Part shown: positions 28,910 to 37,800 of the stretch, in pieces | How the letters are laid out: the number at the start of each line of letters is the position of its first letter | Position numbering within the stretch: the stretch's first letter is position 1 | Source of the DNA: Pseudomonas sp. CCI4.2 | Lineage (GTDB): Bacteria; Pseudomonadota; Gammaproteobacteria; Pseudomonadales; Pseudomonadaceae | Reading direction: 5' to 3' | Length of the DNA stretch: 64,000 bases | Assembly (NCBI RefSeq): GCF_034350045.1 | Contig: NZ_CP133781.1 | Span: 186,001-250,000 of the forward strand | Program-made: the position numbers and the translations under genes | Notes under the pieces: generated by a model | Told to the model about the DNA's origin: nothing | The model's database searches: none | What the model saw: the letters and a program-made list of their open reading frames with translations, nothing else

Positions 28910-29782
28910 ATGCCGCCACTGGAAACCATCCAGGTTTTTCAAGCCCTGAACAGCTCGCCCAATGCTCGCCTCGAACAAAGCGCGGGCTTGGGTGACGGGA
29001 TGGTCGCAGCCCTGTGGAGCAACCACCACGACGCACAGGAATACCAGGCGCCGAGCCACCATACGTTGTCGTGTTACATCACAGGTGGCACCGGTACCTA
29101 TCGTCGCGACCGTCCAAATGAGAAAGGTAGCCCAGGAAAGCTGTGCGTACTGCCAGCGGGACATGAGTCGGCCTGGGTCATCAACGGCGAAATTCGCCTC
29201 GCGCATGTGTACATCAGCCCTGAACAATTCGCCCTGGGCTGCGTCACCCTGCTCGACCGTGAGCCCCGTGAACTGCAATTGCGCGAAGGCACGTTTATCG
29301 ACGATGCCGAGCAAGCTCAACGTTTTCGCCGCATGATCCAGCTGGATTGGAGTGAACCTGGTGAACGCCTGCTAACCAGCAGCCTCGCCCACGAAATGCT
29401 CAGCCACGCCCTGCTCAGCCAAGTCGGCCAACGCCACGGCCTCCGCCTCAAAGGCGGCCTCGCCCCGCATCTACGCCGACACCTCGTGGATTACATCGAA
29501 CATCGTCTGGCAGATCCGATAAGCCTGGGCGAACTTGCAGCACTATGTGCATTGTCCGAATACCACTTTGCCCGGATGTTTCGCGAAAGTTTTGGCTTAC
29601 CGCCGCATCAGTACCTGTTGGCGCGCCGCATGAACCACGCACAGCAACTACTGCGTACGGGTCAACAGCCGTTGGGAAGTATCGCCATGGCCTGTGGGTT
29701 TGCCAGTGCGAGTCATTTCAATAATCGGTTTAGGCAAACAATGGGGGCGACGCCGGGGGAGTATCGGTTGGCGTTTTTGTAG
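28910..29782 (+). CDS. AraC-family regulator
   Basis: A 290-aa regulator whose C-terminal ~100 residues hold two HTH motifs (ISLGELAALCALSEYHFARM and LGSIAMACGFASASHFNNRF) ending in GATPGEYR, the AraC/XylS signature. The N-terminal 150 residues are a cupin-like sensor. The frame is open from 28778, but AGAGGA 6 bases before the ATG at 28910 supports that start and leaves a 134-base divergent promoter region with the EamA gene. Confidence 0.88.
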   Translation: MPPLETIQVFQALNSSPNARLEQSAGLGDGMVAALWSNHHDAQEYQAPSHHTLSCYITGGTGTYRRDRPNEKGSPGKLCVLPAGHESAWVINGEIRLAHVYISPEQFALGCVTLLDREPRELQLREGTFIDDAEQAQRFRRMIQLDWSEPGERLLTSSLAHEMLSHALLSQVGQRHGLRLKGGLAPHLRRHLVDYIEHRLADPISLGELAALCALSEYHFARMFRESFGLPPHQYLLARRMNHAQQLLRTGQQPLGSIAMACGFASASHFNNRFRQTMGATPGEYRLAFL

Positions 29783-29788
29783 GCTGTT

Positions 29789-30373
29789 TTACTGCTGCTT
29801 GAGCGCTATGGTTTGCAGAACATTTAGCGCCATCTCCTTGTCACCCCTCACACTGATCAAATACGTAGAATCATTCGCGAAAAGCAAAATTCGGTGCTCT
29901 GGATCGGTTGGTGTAGCTTCTTGAAAAATGGCTTGAACGCCAGAGCCCACGGTGAAACTCGTCAGTCGCGCACGGCAGTCGAGCTGCATGTCAGAGCGCA
30001 TAGCTCTGACCAGTGCCTGATCTGCTTCATTGAGACTCTCCACACTATAAAGCCCGTATAGATAACGATCTAAATCAGCGCTTGAGAGCTTTTTCGTCGT
30101 GAATTGAGACAGAGCGGCTGCAACACTGTCATTGGGTATAAGTTGATAACTTACGTATTTTTTTTCTGGGTAGGCAGCCATTATTCCGTCGAACGCTACC
30201 AGCGCAATAGGCGCTCCAGGCAGGTTGAATTGGTAAGGACCGATAATCACAACCAACCCGTCACTCTGTTCAAACGGCAACTCACCGAAAGACAATTTTC
30301 TCTGTTCGCAGTTGTCTGCCCAAACAGAGAACGAGGCCAAAGAGATAAGCAGCGTGATCAGATATTTGTTCAT
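29789..30373 (-). CDS. Secreted protein of unknown function
   Basis: A 194-aa protein with a clear signal peptide (MNKYLITLLISLASFSVWA, cleavage near 19). The mature part has two cysteines, an acidic middle and no motif I recognise. Its ATG overlaps the stop of a 96-codon upstream ORF (ATGA), so the two could be translated together. Function unknown; the fold looks like a small periplasmic domain with a long helical middle (residues ~75-140). Confidence 0.75.
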   Translation of the reverse strand: MNKYLITLLISLASFSVWADNCEQRKLSFGELPFEQSDGLVVIIGPYQFNLPGAPIALVAFDGIMAAYPEKKYVSYQLIPNDSVAAALSQFTTKKLSSADLDRYLYGLYSVESLNEADQALVRAMRSDMQLDCRARLTSFTVGSGVQAIFQEATPTDPEHRILLFANDSTYLISVRGDKEMALNVLQTIALKQQ

Positions 30374-30660
30374 ACATATTTCCGTCCAGTGGAGTACAGA
30401 TAATTTGCTTCGAAAATCCGGCGCTGCCAATCAGGGAATTCCGCTGAAAACGTAGGAAACGTCCCATTCTCTGTCTTGACCTGCTTTACCAGCGTCGCAT
30501 CGTCGGGCGCAGCCTTGTCAAAATCCCTGCCACCTTTGCCTTTTCCGCCACAAAATATATTTGCTATCAAGGGGTTGAATTGTTTCCTCATCGGGGCCAA
30601 CACTGAGGGTGAGAGGCGAGTGGTTATTCCTCGAACCCGAGGCAGGCTGATCGTTCTCAT
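30370..30660 (-). pseudogene. Possible small gene or degraded gene remnant upstream of the secreted protein
   Basis: This 96-codon ORF ends in ATGA overlap with the next gene, which argues that it, or the gene it once belonged to, was translated. The last ~70 residues (GGKGKGGRDFDKAAPDD and EFPDWQRRIFEANYLYS) look protein-like, while the first 25 do not. A second open stretch in another frame lies over 30518-30772. It may be the 3' end of a larger deleted gene. I do not recognise the family. Confidence 0.35.
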
Positions 30661-30689
30661 GTGAGTAAGCCTTAAGTAAGGAAAAAACT

Positions 30690-31106
30690 ATGCAAATCCA
30701 GGTCAATAGCGATAACCATATTGAAAACAGCATCCGACTGGAGGAGTGGGTCCGTACCACCATTGAAAGCACGCTCGAACGCTACGAAGAAGATCTAACG
30801 CGCGTTGAGGTTCATATCCGCGACGAGAATGGCGAAAAGCCTGGCCCGCATGATATTCGCTGCCAGATGGAAGCCCGGCCAAAAGGTCACCAACCGATTT
30901 CGGTTACCCACAAAGCCGACACACTGGATCAGGCAGTGGAAGGCGCGGCAGAGAAACTCAATCACGCCCTTGAACACTTGTTCGGCAAACTGCGCGACAA
31001 ACGCGCGCCGGTAACAGACGCGGAGATAGACGCGGATTCTGAAAATCCGGATGCCATGCTTCAGGAAGAGTTTTTGGAAAAAGAAGAGGACGCCCTGCAC
31101 GGTTAA
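30690..31106 (+). CDS. HPF/RaiA-family ribosome-associated protein
   Basis: A 138-aa protein with the beta-alpha-beta-beta-beta-alpha pattern of the HPF/RaiA (S30AE) family: MQIQVNSDNHIE, TTIESTLERYEEDLTRVEVHIRDEN, DIRCQMEARPKGHQPI and the long helix TLDQAVEGAAEKLNHALEHLFGKL. The tail (residues ~112-138) is acidic. The family binds the 30S subunit and dampens translation under stress. An AAGGA ribosome-binding site precedes the ATG and a strong terminator follows the gene. Confidence 0.85.
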   Translation: MQIQVNSDNHIENSIRLEEWVRTTIESTLERYEEDLTRVEVHIRDENGEKPGPHDIRCQMEARPKGHQPISVTHKADTLDQAVEGAAEKLNHALEHLFGKLRDKRAPVTDAEIDADSENPDAMLQEEFLEKEEDALHG

Positions 31107-31154
31107 TCCGCAGCGCGCAATTGACGACCATCACCATGGAAACAATCTGAAAAG

Positions 31155-31187
31155 GACGGCGCTGTGAAAACAGCGCTGTCTTTTTTT
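31155..31187 (+). terminator. Rho-independent terminator after the HPF-family gene
   Basis: A 10-bp stem with one G-T pair (GACGGCGCTG at 31155-31164 with CAGCGCTGTC at 31171-31180) and a TGAAAA loop is followed by seven T. Confidence 0.92.
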
Positions 31188-31290
31188 ATGGCGCATACCG
31201 AGGCGCCATCATCGCCATTAGTCTTACGTCGCGAACTTAAACCACCGACAGCCGGTCAACTTAAATAGACTTCTCGACCAGGCGCAGGCT

Positions 31291-31617
31291 ATGGATAACC
31301 CTTTTCAACTGATCACTGATGTTTTTCAGCCTGATTACCGAGTCAATCTGAGCATTCAGGGGCTCGATGGCGGCATCATGCTGACCTTATCCAACGAGAC
31401 GGGCATCGTCGCCAAGCGCTGGATCAGTGCCGAGCAACGCAATGAGCCCAAGCGACTGCGCAGGCTCATCCAAAGCGTGCAATTTGGCATCGCCATCGAA
31501 CAAGGCCACAGCGCTGTGGCCATTCTGGCGGCAATGACCGACAGCGATCAATTGGATAAACCCGCTCCTCGTAAGAATTGGTTGAGTAACCAGCCGCAAC
31601 TATCGGCCGGTTTCTAA
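31291..31617 (+). CDS. DUF3509 family protein
   Basis: A 108-aa cytoplasmic protein with the MDNPFQLITDVF opening and the GGIMLTLSNETGIVAKR segment that mark the DUF3509 proteins found in Pseudomonas. No enzymatic motif is visible. It converges on psiE with only 6 bases between the stops, so the two may share terminator structure. Function unknown. Confidence 0.82.
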   Translation: MDNPFQLITDVFQPDYRVNLSIQGLDGGIMLTLSNETGIVAKRWISAEQRNEPKRLRRLIQSVQFGIAIEQGHSAVAILAAMTDSDQLDKPAPRKNWLSNQPQLSAGF

Positions 31618-31623
31618 CGCGAA

Positions 31624-32112
31624 TTACAATTCGCCTTTCTCCTCGGTCAGCGCGCCCTTGGCTTTGCTGTCCGGGTCAGGAACCTTACCCGACGGGAATT
31701 GCGACGACGCGTAGCGCACCACCAAAATCGCGAATGCCAGTAGCAAAATCGCACCAGAAAGATAAACCACGCCGAGGTCCGGTGGGTTGTGGTGCGATAC
31801 GTCCGAGATCAGTAAGCGGGTCAACGCGGTGATGGCGACGTAAATCAGAAACCGCACCGGCATGTGGTTGGTTTTGAAATAAATCCCGACCATGGCACCC
31901 AACTCCAGGTAGATGAACAGCAACAGAATGTCATCGACCGTAATGTGACCCTTCTCCAGCATGTCCAGAAATGCCATCACTGCTGCCCAAGCCGTTACCG
32001 CGCCAATAGCGAACAGCGCCAGGTAATGGAACGTCTCGACGCACAAGTTCCCCAGTGACTCGGCCAGCCCGTGAACGTGTTGGCGCAGAGACTCAGCCCA
32101 GTTGATTTTCAC
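31624..32112 (-). CDS. psiE: PsiE, phosphate-starvation-inducible membrane protein
   Basis: A 162-aa protein with four membrane helices (starting near residues 20, 53, 78 and 107) and the LLLFIYLELGAMVGIYFKT and MPVRFLIYVAITALTR segments of PsiE. I chose the GTG at 32112, which has AAGGAAG 7 bases upstream and gives the family opening VKINWAESLRQ; the frame itself stays open to 32304. The molecular role of PsiE is unknown. Confidence 0.9.
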   Translation of the reverse strand: MKINWAESLRQHVHGLAESLGNLCVETFHYLALFAIGAVTAWAAVMAFLDMLEKGHITVDDILLLFIYLELGAMVGIYFKTNHMPVRFLIYVAITALTRLLISDVSHHNPPDLGVVYLSGAILLLAFAILVVRYASSQFPSGKVPDPDSKAKGALTEEKGEL

Positions 32113-32331
32113 AATGTACTTCCTTGAATAATTCAAGCGGATGATGCCGTGCCGATGTGACGATTTACCGTCGCATTGGCGTTTATGGGTGCTTCTATTA
32201 GCAGAACAGGTGCCAGAGTCTAGGGTTGAGAGCGTGGTGGATTGTCGCAAGACACATCGAAACGCTGCACTATGAGTAATCCAAGCAAAAATGCCACTAT
32301 CCAAAACAGATCGTTTGGCTTATGCTTTTAC

Positions 32332-32347
32332 CTGTATAAAAATACAG
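32332..32347 (+). promoter_or_regulatory. LexA (SOS) box upstream of yebG
   Basis: CTGTATAAAAATACAG is a perfect CTGT-N8-ACAG LexA operator and is fully palindromic except at the centre. It lies 45 bases before the yebG start, so the gene should be DNA-damage inducible. Confidence 0.93.
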
Positions 32348-32391
32348 TAGTCGTTAAAGACTGATTATCGTGAAGGCATGTGAGGTGCTGA

Positions 32392-32655
32392 ATGGCCGTC
32401 GAAGTGGTATACCGCAGCAGCCGAGATTTGGAGCGTTTGTTCATGGATAAAGCCGAAGCTGATCGTCATGACAAAATGCTCGAACTGGCAGAATTGCTTG
32501 CCGAGGTGTTGCAACGAGCGGTGCCGTCGTTGACGGAAGCTCAAGTGGAAGAAGCGGGTATTTACATGGCGAAAAATCGCGATGTCTTCGCCAAAGCGTT
32601 CAAAAGTCAGCCGGACGCCTTGTCCGAATTGCTGAGTGCACCGCTGGAAGAATAA
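32392..32655 (+). CDS. yebG: YebG, SOS-induced protein
   Basis: An 87-aa protein beginning MAVEVVYRSSRDLERLFMDK and ending in the KNRDVFAKAF-SQPDALSELL segment, both diagnostic of YebG. It is LexA-regulated in enterobacteria and here has a perfect LexA box. Its biochemical role is not known. GAGG lies 8 bases upstream of the ATG. The neighbouring genes are unrelated, so it is probably monocistronic. Confidence 0.94.
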   Translation: MAVEVVYRSSRDLERLFMDKAEADRHDKMLELAELLAEVLQRAVPSLTEAQVEEAGIYMAKNRDVFAKAFKSQPDALSELLSAPLEE

Positions 32656-32670
32656 GCGCCACTACACACT

Positions 32671-32752
32671 CTGTAGGGCCAACGTGTTGGCGAGGCGGCT
32701 AGTTAGGAACGGCGCTTGTGCCGCTTCGCCAACACGTTGGCTCCTACAGGGA
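32671..32752. repeat. Inverted CTACAG-type REP doublet
   Basis: TGTAGGGCCAACGTGTTGGC at the left faces GCCAACACGTTGGCTCCTACA at the right with about 40 bases between, so the element folds into a long hairpin. The same motif class occurs at 27810-27878 and 60869-60942. It sits in the convergent yebG/dehydrogenase gap and may help end transcription. Confidence 0.85.
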
Positions 32753-32789
32753 TCTGTGCGAAGGCGTCGGCAGATTCAGCCGCTGAACG

Positions 32790-33815
32790 TCAGTACCCTT
32801 TATTCAGCAGTCGTTCTGCCAAGTCGTTCGCGACACGCGCAGGCGAGCGTTTTTCCGCTTGGGCGTGAGCAAATACTTCAGTCAATCGAGTGCCAATTCG
32901 CGACAAGTGCGCGGTGATGGTGTTCGGCGTCTCCCCTTGATGCTGCAGCGCCACGTAGATCAGGCCTCCGGAGTTGATCACGTAGTCAGGCGCATACAGA
33001 ATGCCTCGTCCTTCCAGCTGATCGCCGACCTGCAAATCAGTCAGTTGATTATTCGCCGCGCCGGCCACGGCGGCACAGCGCAGTTGCGCGACGCTTTTGC
33101 TCGTCAGGATGCCGCCCAGCCCGCAGGGAGCAAAAATATCGCAGGGCGTGCTGAGCAAGGCGTCGCACGCAATCGGGTGGGCACCGAATTGCTCCATGGC
33201 CAATTGCACCTTGCCGCTGTCCAGATCACTGACCAACAAGTCGGCACCCGCCGCATGCAGTTGCTCGGCCAAGGCAAAACCGACATGCCCTAGCCCCTGC
33301 ACCGCCACACGTAACCCTTCGAGATTGTCGCTGCCCAGCCTCGCCACTGCGGTGGCACGAATACCAGCAAATACGCCCATCGCGGCGTGCAATGAGGGAT
33401 CCCCCGCCTCGGTGGTGCTGGTGACATGTTGGGTGTGTTGTGCGATGCAATCCATGTCAGCGCTGGACGTGCCACTGTCGACTGCCGTGATATAGCGTCC
33501 ATCCAGGGTTTCGATAAACCGCCCGAAGGACTCGAACAACGCCGCGCGATTGGGAACGTGCGCCGGGCGCATGATCACCGCCTTGCCTCCTCCATAAGGC
33601 AGCCCGGCAAGTACCGCTTTGTAGCTCATGATGTGCGCGAGGCGAATGGCATCCTGAATGGCGCTCTGTTCGTCGGAGTAATCAAGGTAGCGGCAACCGC
33701 CCAAGGCGGGACCGTTCTGGCTGTTGTGGATTGCGATCAATGCTTTGAGGCCGGTCTCAGGATCGACGATAAAGTGCAGCGTCTCCACATGTGAGCTTTG
33801 CATGAGAGCGAACAT
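32790..33815 (-). CDS. Leu/Phe/Val-type amino acid dehydrogenase
   Basis: A 341-aa oxidative deaminase of the Glu/Leu/Phe/Val dehydrogenase family. Lys66 (MSYK) and Lys78 (LPYGGGK) are the substrate-binding and catalytic lysines, and the NAD-binding GLGHVG follows near 180. The length fits leucine/valine dehydrogenases, not glutamate dehydrogenase. It would interconvert branched-chain or aromatic amino acids with 2-oxoacids. GGGAG lies upstream of the ATG. I cannot settle the substrate from sequence alone. Confidence 0.9.
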   Translation of the reverse strand: MFALMQSSHVETLHFIVDPETGLKALIAIHNSQNGPALGGCRYLDYSDEQSAIQDAIRLAHIMSYKAVLAGLPYGGGKAVIMRPAHVPNRAALFESFGRFIETLDGRYITAVDSGTSSADMDCIAQHTQHVTSTTEAGDPSLHAAMGVFAGIRATAVARLGSDNLEGLRVAVQGLGHVGFALAEQLHAAGADLLVSDLDSGKVQLAMEQFGAHPIACDALLSTPCDIFAPCGLGGILTSKSVAQLRCAAVAGAANNQLTDLQVGDQLEGRGILYAPDYVINSGGLIYVALQHQGETPNTITAHLSRIGTRLTEVFAHAQAEKRSPARVANDLAERLLNKGY

Positions 33816-34041
33816 TGGCGGTGCTCCCGAGTTTTTTCTAAGGCGAGTATAGGCGCTGGGAAAAAAAACGCTGGGCCATCAGGATCCGTTGAACAAACAC
33901 AGACCGGCGTAACGGTCACTCTTGGATGCGCTTTGAAAACGGCACTGGACGAAATCTGTCGCTGGGGCTAAAACGGAAGCTCCAGAGCCCGATAACCAGC
34001 TCGTCGCAAGAGCCATGGTGTCTGATCCAACGGAGAGGTTG

Positions 34042-34845
34042 ATGACCCCACGTCAAGCCTGCCTTGCCAGCCTGCAACGCACACCGCCTTGTGTCATGGA
34101 GGCGGCGTTGTGGGTGTCAGCCGAACACGATCCGCAGTTTTCCCCAGCGCAAGGGTTCGAGACCGTCGAGGATCTAAAACGTCAAATCAGTGCTGCGTTG
34201 CCGATGCTACCGGCAGGCGAGCTTGCCCAGCCAATGCTACGCCGGCTGAACACCTTGGGGTTTCAGCAGGACGACTGGAGCCAACCAAAACCTCAGGCCG
34301 CACTGGTACACAACATCTTGCAGCGTCGGCGTGGGCAACCGTTAGGCTTGGCGATCATCGCTTTAGAGGTGGCCAGGCGATTGGAGATTCCGCTGGAGGG
34401 GGTTAATTTTCCGGGGCATTTTCTGTTGCGGGTGCCGGGGGCCGACCATCTCTTGGATCCCTGTGGCGGACGTCGGCTTTATCCGAAAGATTGCCGTGAA
34501 TTGCTGGTGCGCCAGTTTGGCCCAGACATGCCGCTCAAATCCGAGCACATGCTGCGTGCAACTGACATGGCGATGGTGCAACGCCTGTCGCGTAATCTCC
34601 GGCACCTGCACCAAATGAACGATGAGTTTCTGGCTTCGCTCAAGGACGCAGACCGGGTGTTGGAATTGGGCCAAGCGACCACCAACGATCACCTGGCCCG
34701 CGCGAGCTTGTATCAATCCCTTGAATGCCCCCAGGCCGAGCGATTCGACCTGGAGCATGCGTTGCTATTGAGTGACGACCCGATTCAACGGCTGCGTTTG
34801 ACCGAGCGGCTGAGTCATCTACCGCACCATAGGGCTTATCACTGA
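34042..34845 (+). CDS. SirB1-type transglutaminase-like/TPR protein
   Basis: A 267-aa protein. Residues ~100-150 (GLAIIALEVARRLEIPLEGVNFPGHFLLRV and LLDPCGGRRL) are the SirB1/transglutaminase-like core; the catalytic Cys expected before the first segment is absent here (RRRGQPLGLA), so it is probably non-enzymatic. The last ~100 residues form a helical TPR-like tail. The frame opens at 34015, but the ATG at 34042 has GGAGAGG just upstream. Function is unclear. Confidence 0.8.
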   Translation: MTPRQACLASLQRTPPCVMEAALWVSAEHDPQFSPAQGFETVEDLKRQISAALPMLPAGELAQPMLRRLNTLGFQQDDWSQPKPQAALVHNILQRRRGQPLGLAIIALEVARRLEIPLEGVNFPGHFLLRVPGADHLLDPCGGRRLYPKDCRELLVRQFGPDMPLKSEHMLRATDMAMVQRLSRNLRHLHQMNDEFLASLKDADRVLELGQATTNDHLARASLYQSLECPQAERFDLEHALLLSDDPIQRLRLTERLSHLPHHRAYH

Positions 34846-34852
34846 GGGTTAA

Positions 34853-37800
34853 TCAATTTAGCCGTGTATACGACGTAAGGACTGGAGTCGTATCTATAGA
34901 TCCAATAGTGAAGTGCTGGACCAAAAAAGGCTTTGTCTTTACCCATGCCCAATTAGCGATGAGCCGTCCCACGGTGGGTGAACCCACCGTGATGGATCGG
35001 ATACCGTCTGCTCCCGACACGACGCCAATGGCAGCACCCACGAATAAAGGAAACGCGGTTGCTCGGTCGCCGTCCAGATAGGCGATTAAGCCACGCTGGA
35101 AACTGATGCCCGAATGCAATAACCCCCAAGCCACCGACGCGCCGGGGAAAGGAAGCAGTAAAATCGTGCCGGTCCATTTCACTGCGATGTAGGTGTACTG
35201 ACCGATTCGCTCATCGGTACTTTCCGTCTGATCGTCAATATCCTGGATCATGCGTTGGATCATGTCGTCATACAGTCGCTCCAGTGTCTTGATCTGGTCA
35301 GCGGGATTAAATTCAAACTTGAATGACATGCCAGCAACCGGAGGTGTGTTTTTAAGACTGGCGAAGTAAGCGTTTATAACCGGCTGATGCTTGTACCGAA
35401 CCCGGTCGTAATAGTAGTCGGCCATGCCGGGGGCCAGTGCCGATGAAATGAGTTCTGCATTTGTTCTGAACAGCAGGCCATCCGGGGCGTTAGGCGTGTA
35501 AAGCAATTCAAAATCCGGGTCCGCGTTATTGGAATTTTTAAACAGATACACACCCTCGACTAACCGCCCTTCCAGGTACCAGGCATTGACCGAACTGTTT
35601 TTAATCAACGCAGCATTCTTTGGTTCGTCCGCTAAACCAGAGGCCCCCAAACTGACGACCAGATGAACCAACCACTGATACTGCGTCTGCGTCAGTCGGC
35701 CACGCAAGTATTCCGACATGATCGCGTGCCGCAGCTCACAGTGCTGGCGTACGGCATACAGGGCACGACGACGTTTATAGTATTGATGTTTTTTATCGAG
35801 ATATTCCACCTCAAGCATCTTCATGTAGCGCTCGCCAAGCGACAACACACGCAAGGTGCGATCAATGACTTCGGTCGGGAGCCCGGATAAGTCCTGGCCA
35901 ATGGAGGAGTACAGGACCGCGTCCTGATGAAACTTATAGTTTCCCGAGTAACCGTCCATCGCAAGACGAGTGAGGGTTGGAAAAGGCGAGTCTGGCCCTA
36001 AGTTGGGCAATTCGAGACGCGGCTTGCCGTGCACATCCACATACACCGTATCGGGGTCAATACGCTCATTCACGCCGTTCTGCCGCAACCAGTTATTGAT
36101 GACTCGTTTGATTTCATCATGGGCAATTTGCTGAAACGAACGCAGCTTCGTTATTGCCAGAAACGCTTTGTTGATCTCTGTTATCCGAGACTCCAACACC
36201 ACCATTGACCGTCGATGCGCATAGGTGCCCTGTTTGGAATCGGCGGGCGTAATGACGTCGTTGTCAGCCACATGAACGTCAACTTTATGATTAACCAATT
36301 CAAGAAGATTAGCCTCGTAGTTCTTGCCCTTGCCCGGCATAAATCGAACGCTCAGCGGCTGCCATTTACTGGGTAAATGCGTGATGGACGAGATGAACAC
36401 CGAAGTCTCGGCCCGGCTCAAGAGCGGAACCTGATCCACCAGGTATTGAGCGCCGGCTGCAGTTTTCGTCCACCCGCCTATTTCAAAGGACAGCGAGCGC
36501 CAAGAGGAGAATTCGAACATGTCTCGACCACCCGGGGCGCCGGGGGCATAAAGAACATAATGTTCGTCAGCATCCCTCACCTCATGAAATACGATCAAGT
36601 CCTTTAAGCGCACGCTGCTGCCATTCAACGTGACGTGACCGATGCTCAGTAGATAGCCGGGTTTAACGTTATCTGAGCTTAAGGTGCGTATCAGTTCCTC
36701 ACTTCGGTCAAGAAGGTGCCCTTGAAGTTTCGCGGCCCAGGCACTTAGCGTAATGGCGCTGTCTCGAACATGAAGCAAGGCGCGCTGCATTTCTGGTTGC
36801 TGGTATAGCGCCCTGACGGCCTGACCAAAGTTGATCCGAACATCCAGCTCAGCCACCAGTTTGTCGGCAAAATCATAGGTCCATGCCGGGTGTTCACTGC
36901 GCGCAGGGACCTCTACCGAAGGTCGAAGCCGAACGTCAGTAAACGGCAATCCTTCCATCACGAATTCGAGCAACGATTTTTTATAGACCGTTTTAAACGT
37001 TCCTGCCTGGGTGGGAAACTCATCGGGTAGCGTGATGAAGATCTGCTGCGGGTCAACTGAGTACCCCAGATGTTGACGAACGTATTGGTCGATAGCCCAT
37101 ACGCTATAGGACTTTAACGAACCCAATGTCCCCAGCAGTTGATCAGCGGCTTGCTCATATTCGTGATGCTGGGTTTCAAATACTTGGTAAGAATCTTTCT
37201 TCCAATCGTCTGCATCTTTCAGCCAGTCCGGGAATCGCTTTTGTCGGGCGTCGGCGCAGTGTTCTTCAAAACGGTGCCACAGCGCATGATCGCAATAGTC
37301 CAGGCATTGGATTTTTTTTACCTGCGCCAAGAACGCTGGCATCTCTTCTTTCGTTCGTTGAGCCAACGTAAGCACGTGATTGAAGTCCGCGCTCTGTTTA
37401 TCCCGAATACCTTGTGTATGAGCAATCAACAACGGGTCATCGAGCCTGTTATAACAGGGCGTCATACCTGCTATTGCAGCGGCGTTGTCGTCTAATCCGT
37501 CGCGATCAGCGAGTAGCAGGTTCTGCAATAGAAACGCTTGCTCATCGGGATTGGCTAATAGCTGCACCACCGATTCATTCAATTGCGCGAGTGAGTCGAA
37601 TACCTCAAGACCCCTGGCTGGCGTGTAAAGAAAAGCAGCGCCAACCTCTTGATCGGGGGTTAACACATCAACCTTTTCTACCAACTGGGTCGCTACGAAT
37701 ACTGAATGCAACGCGACGGATGTTCCCTCTGGCAGCGTCAGAGAAAGCGAATAGACACCCGCCGTGGAGGCGCCAGTAACTATAGCGTTGAGTCTGCCAC

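Noticed and set aside
30518..30772. 84-codon minus-strand ORF overlapping the HPF start
   Set aside because: It overlaps the start of a well-supported gene and has only a chance hydrophobic stretch.
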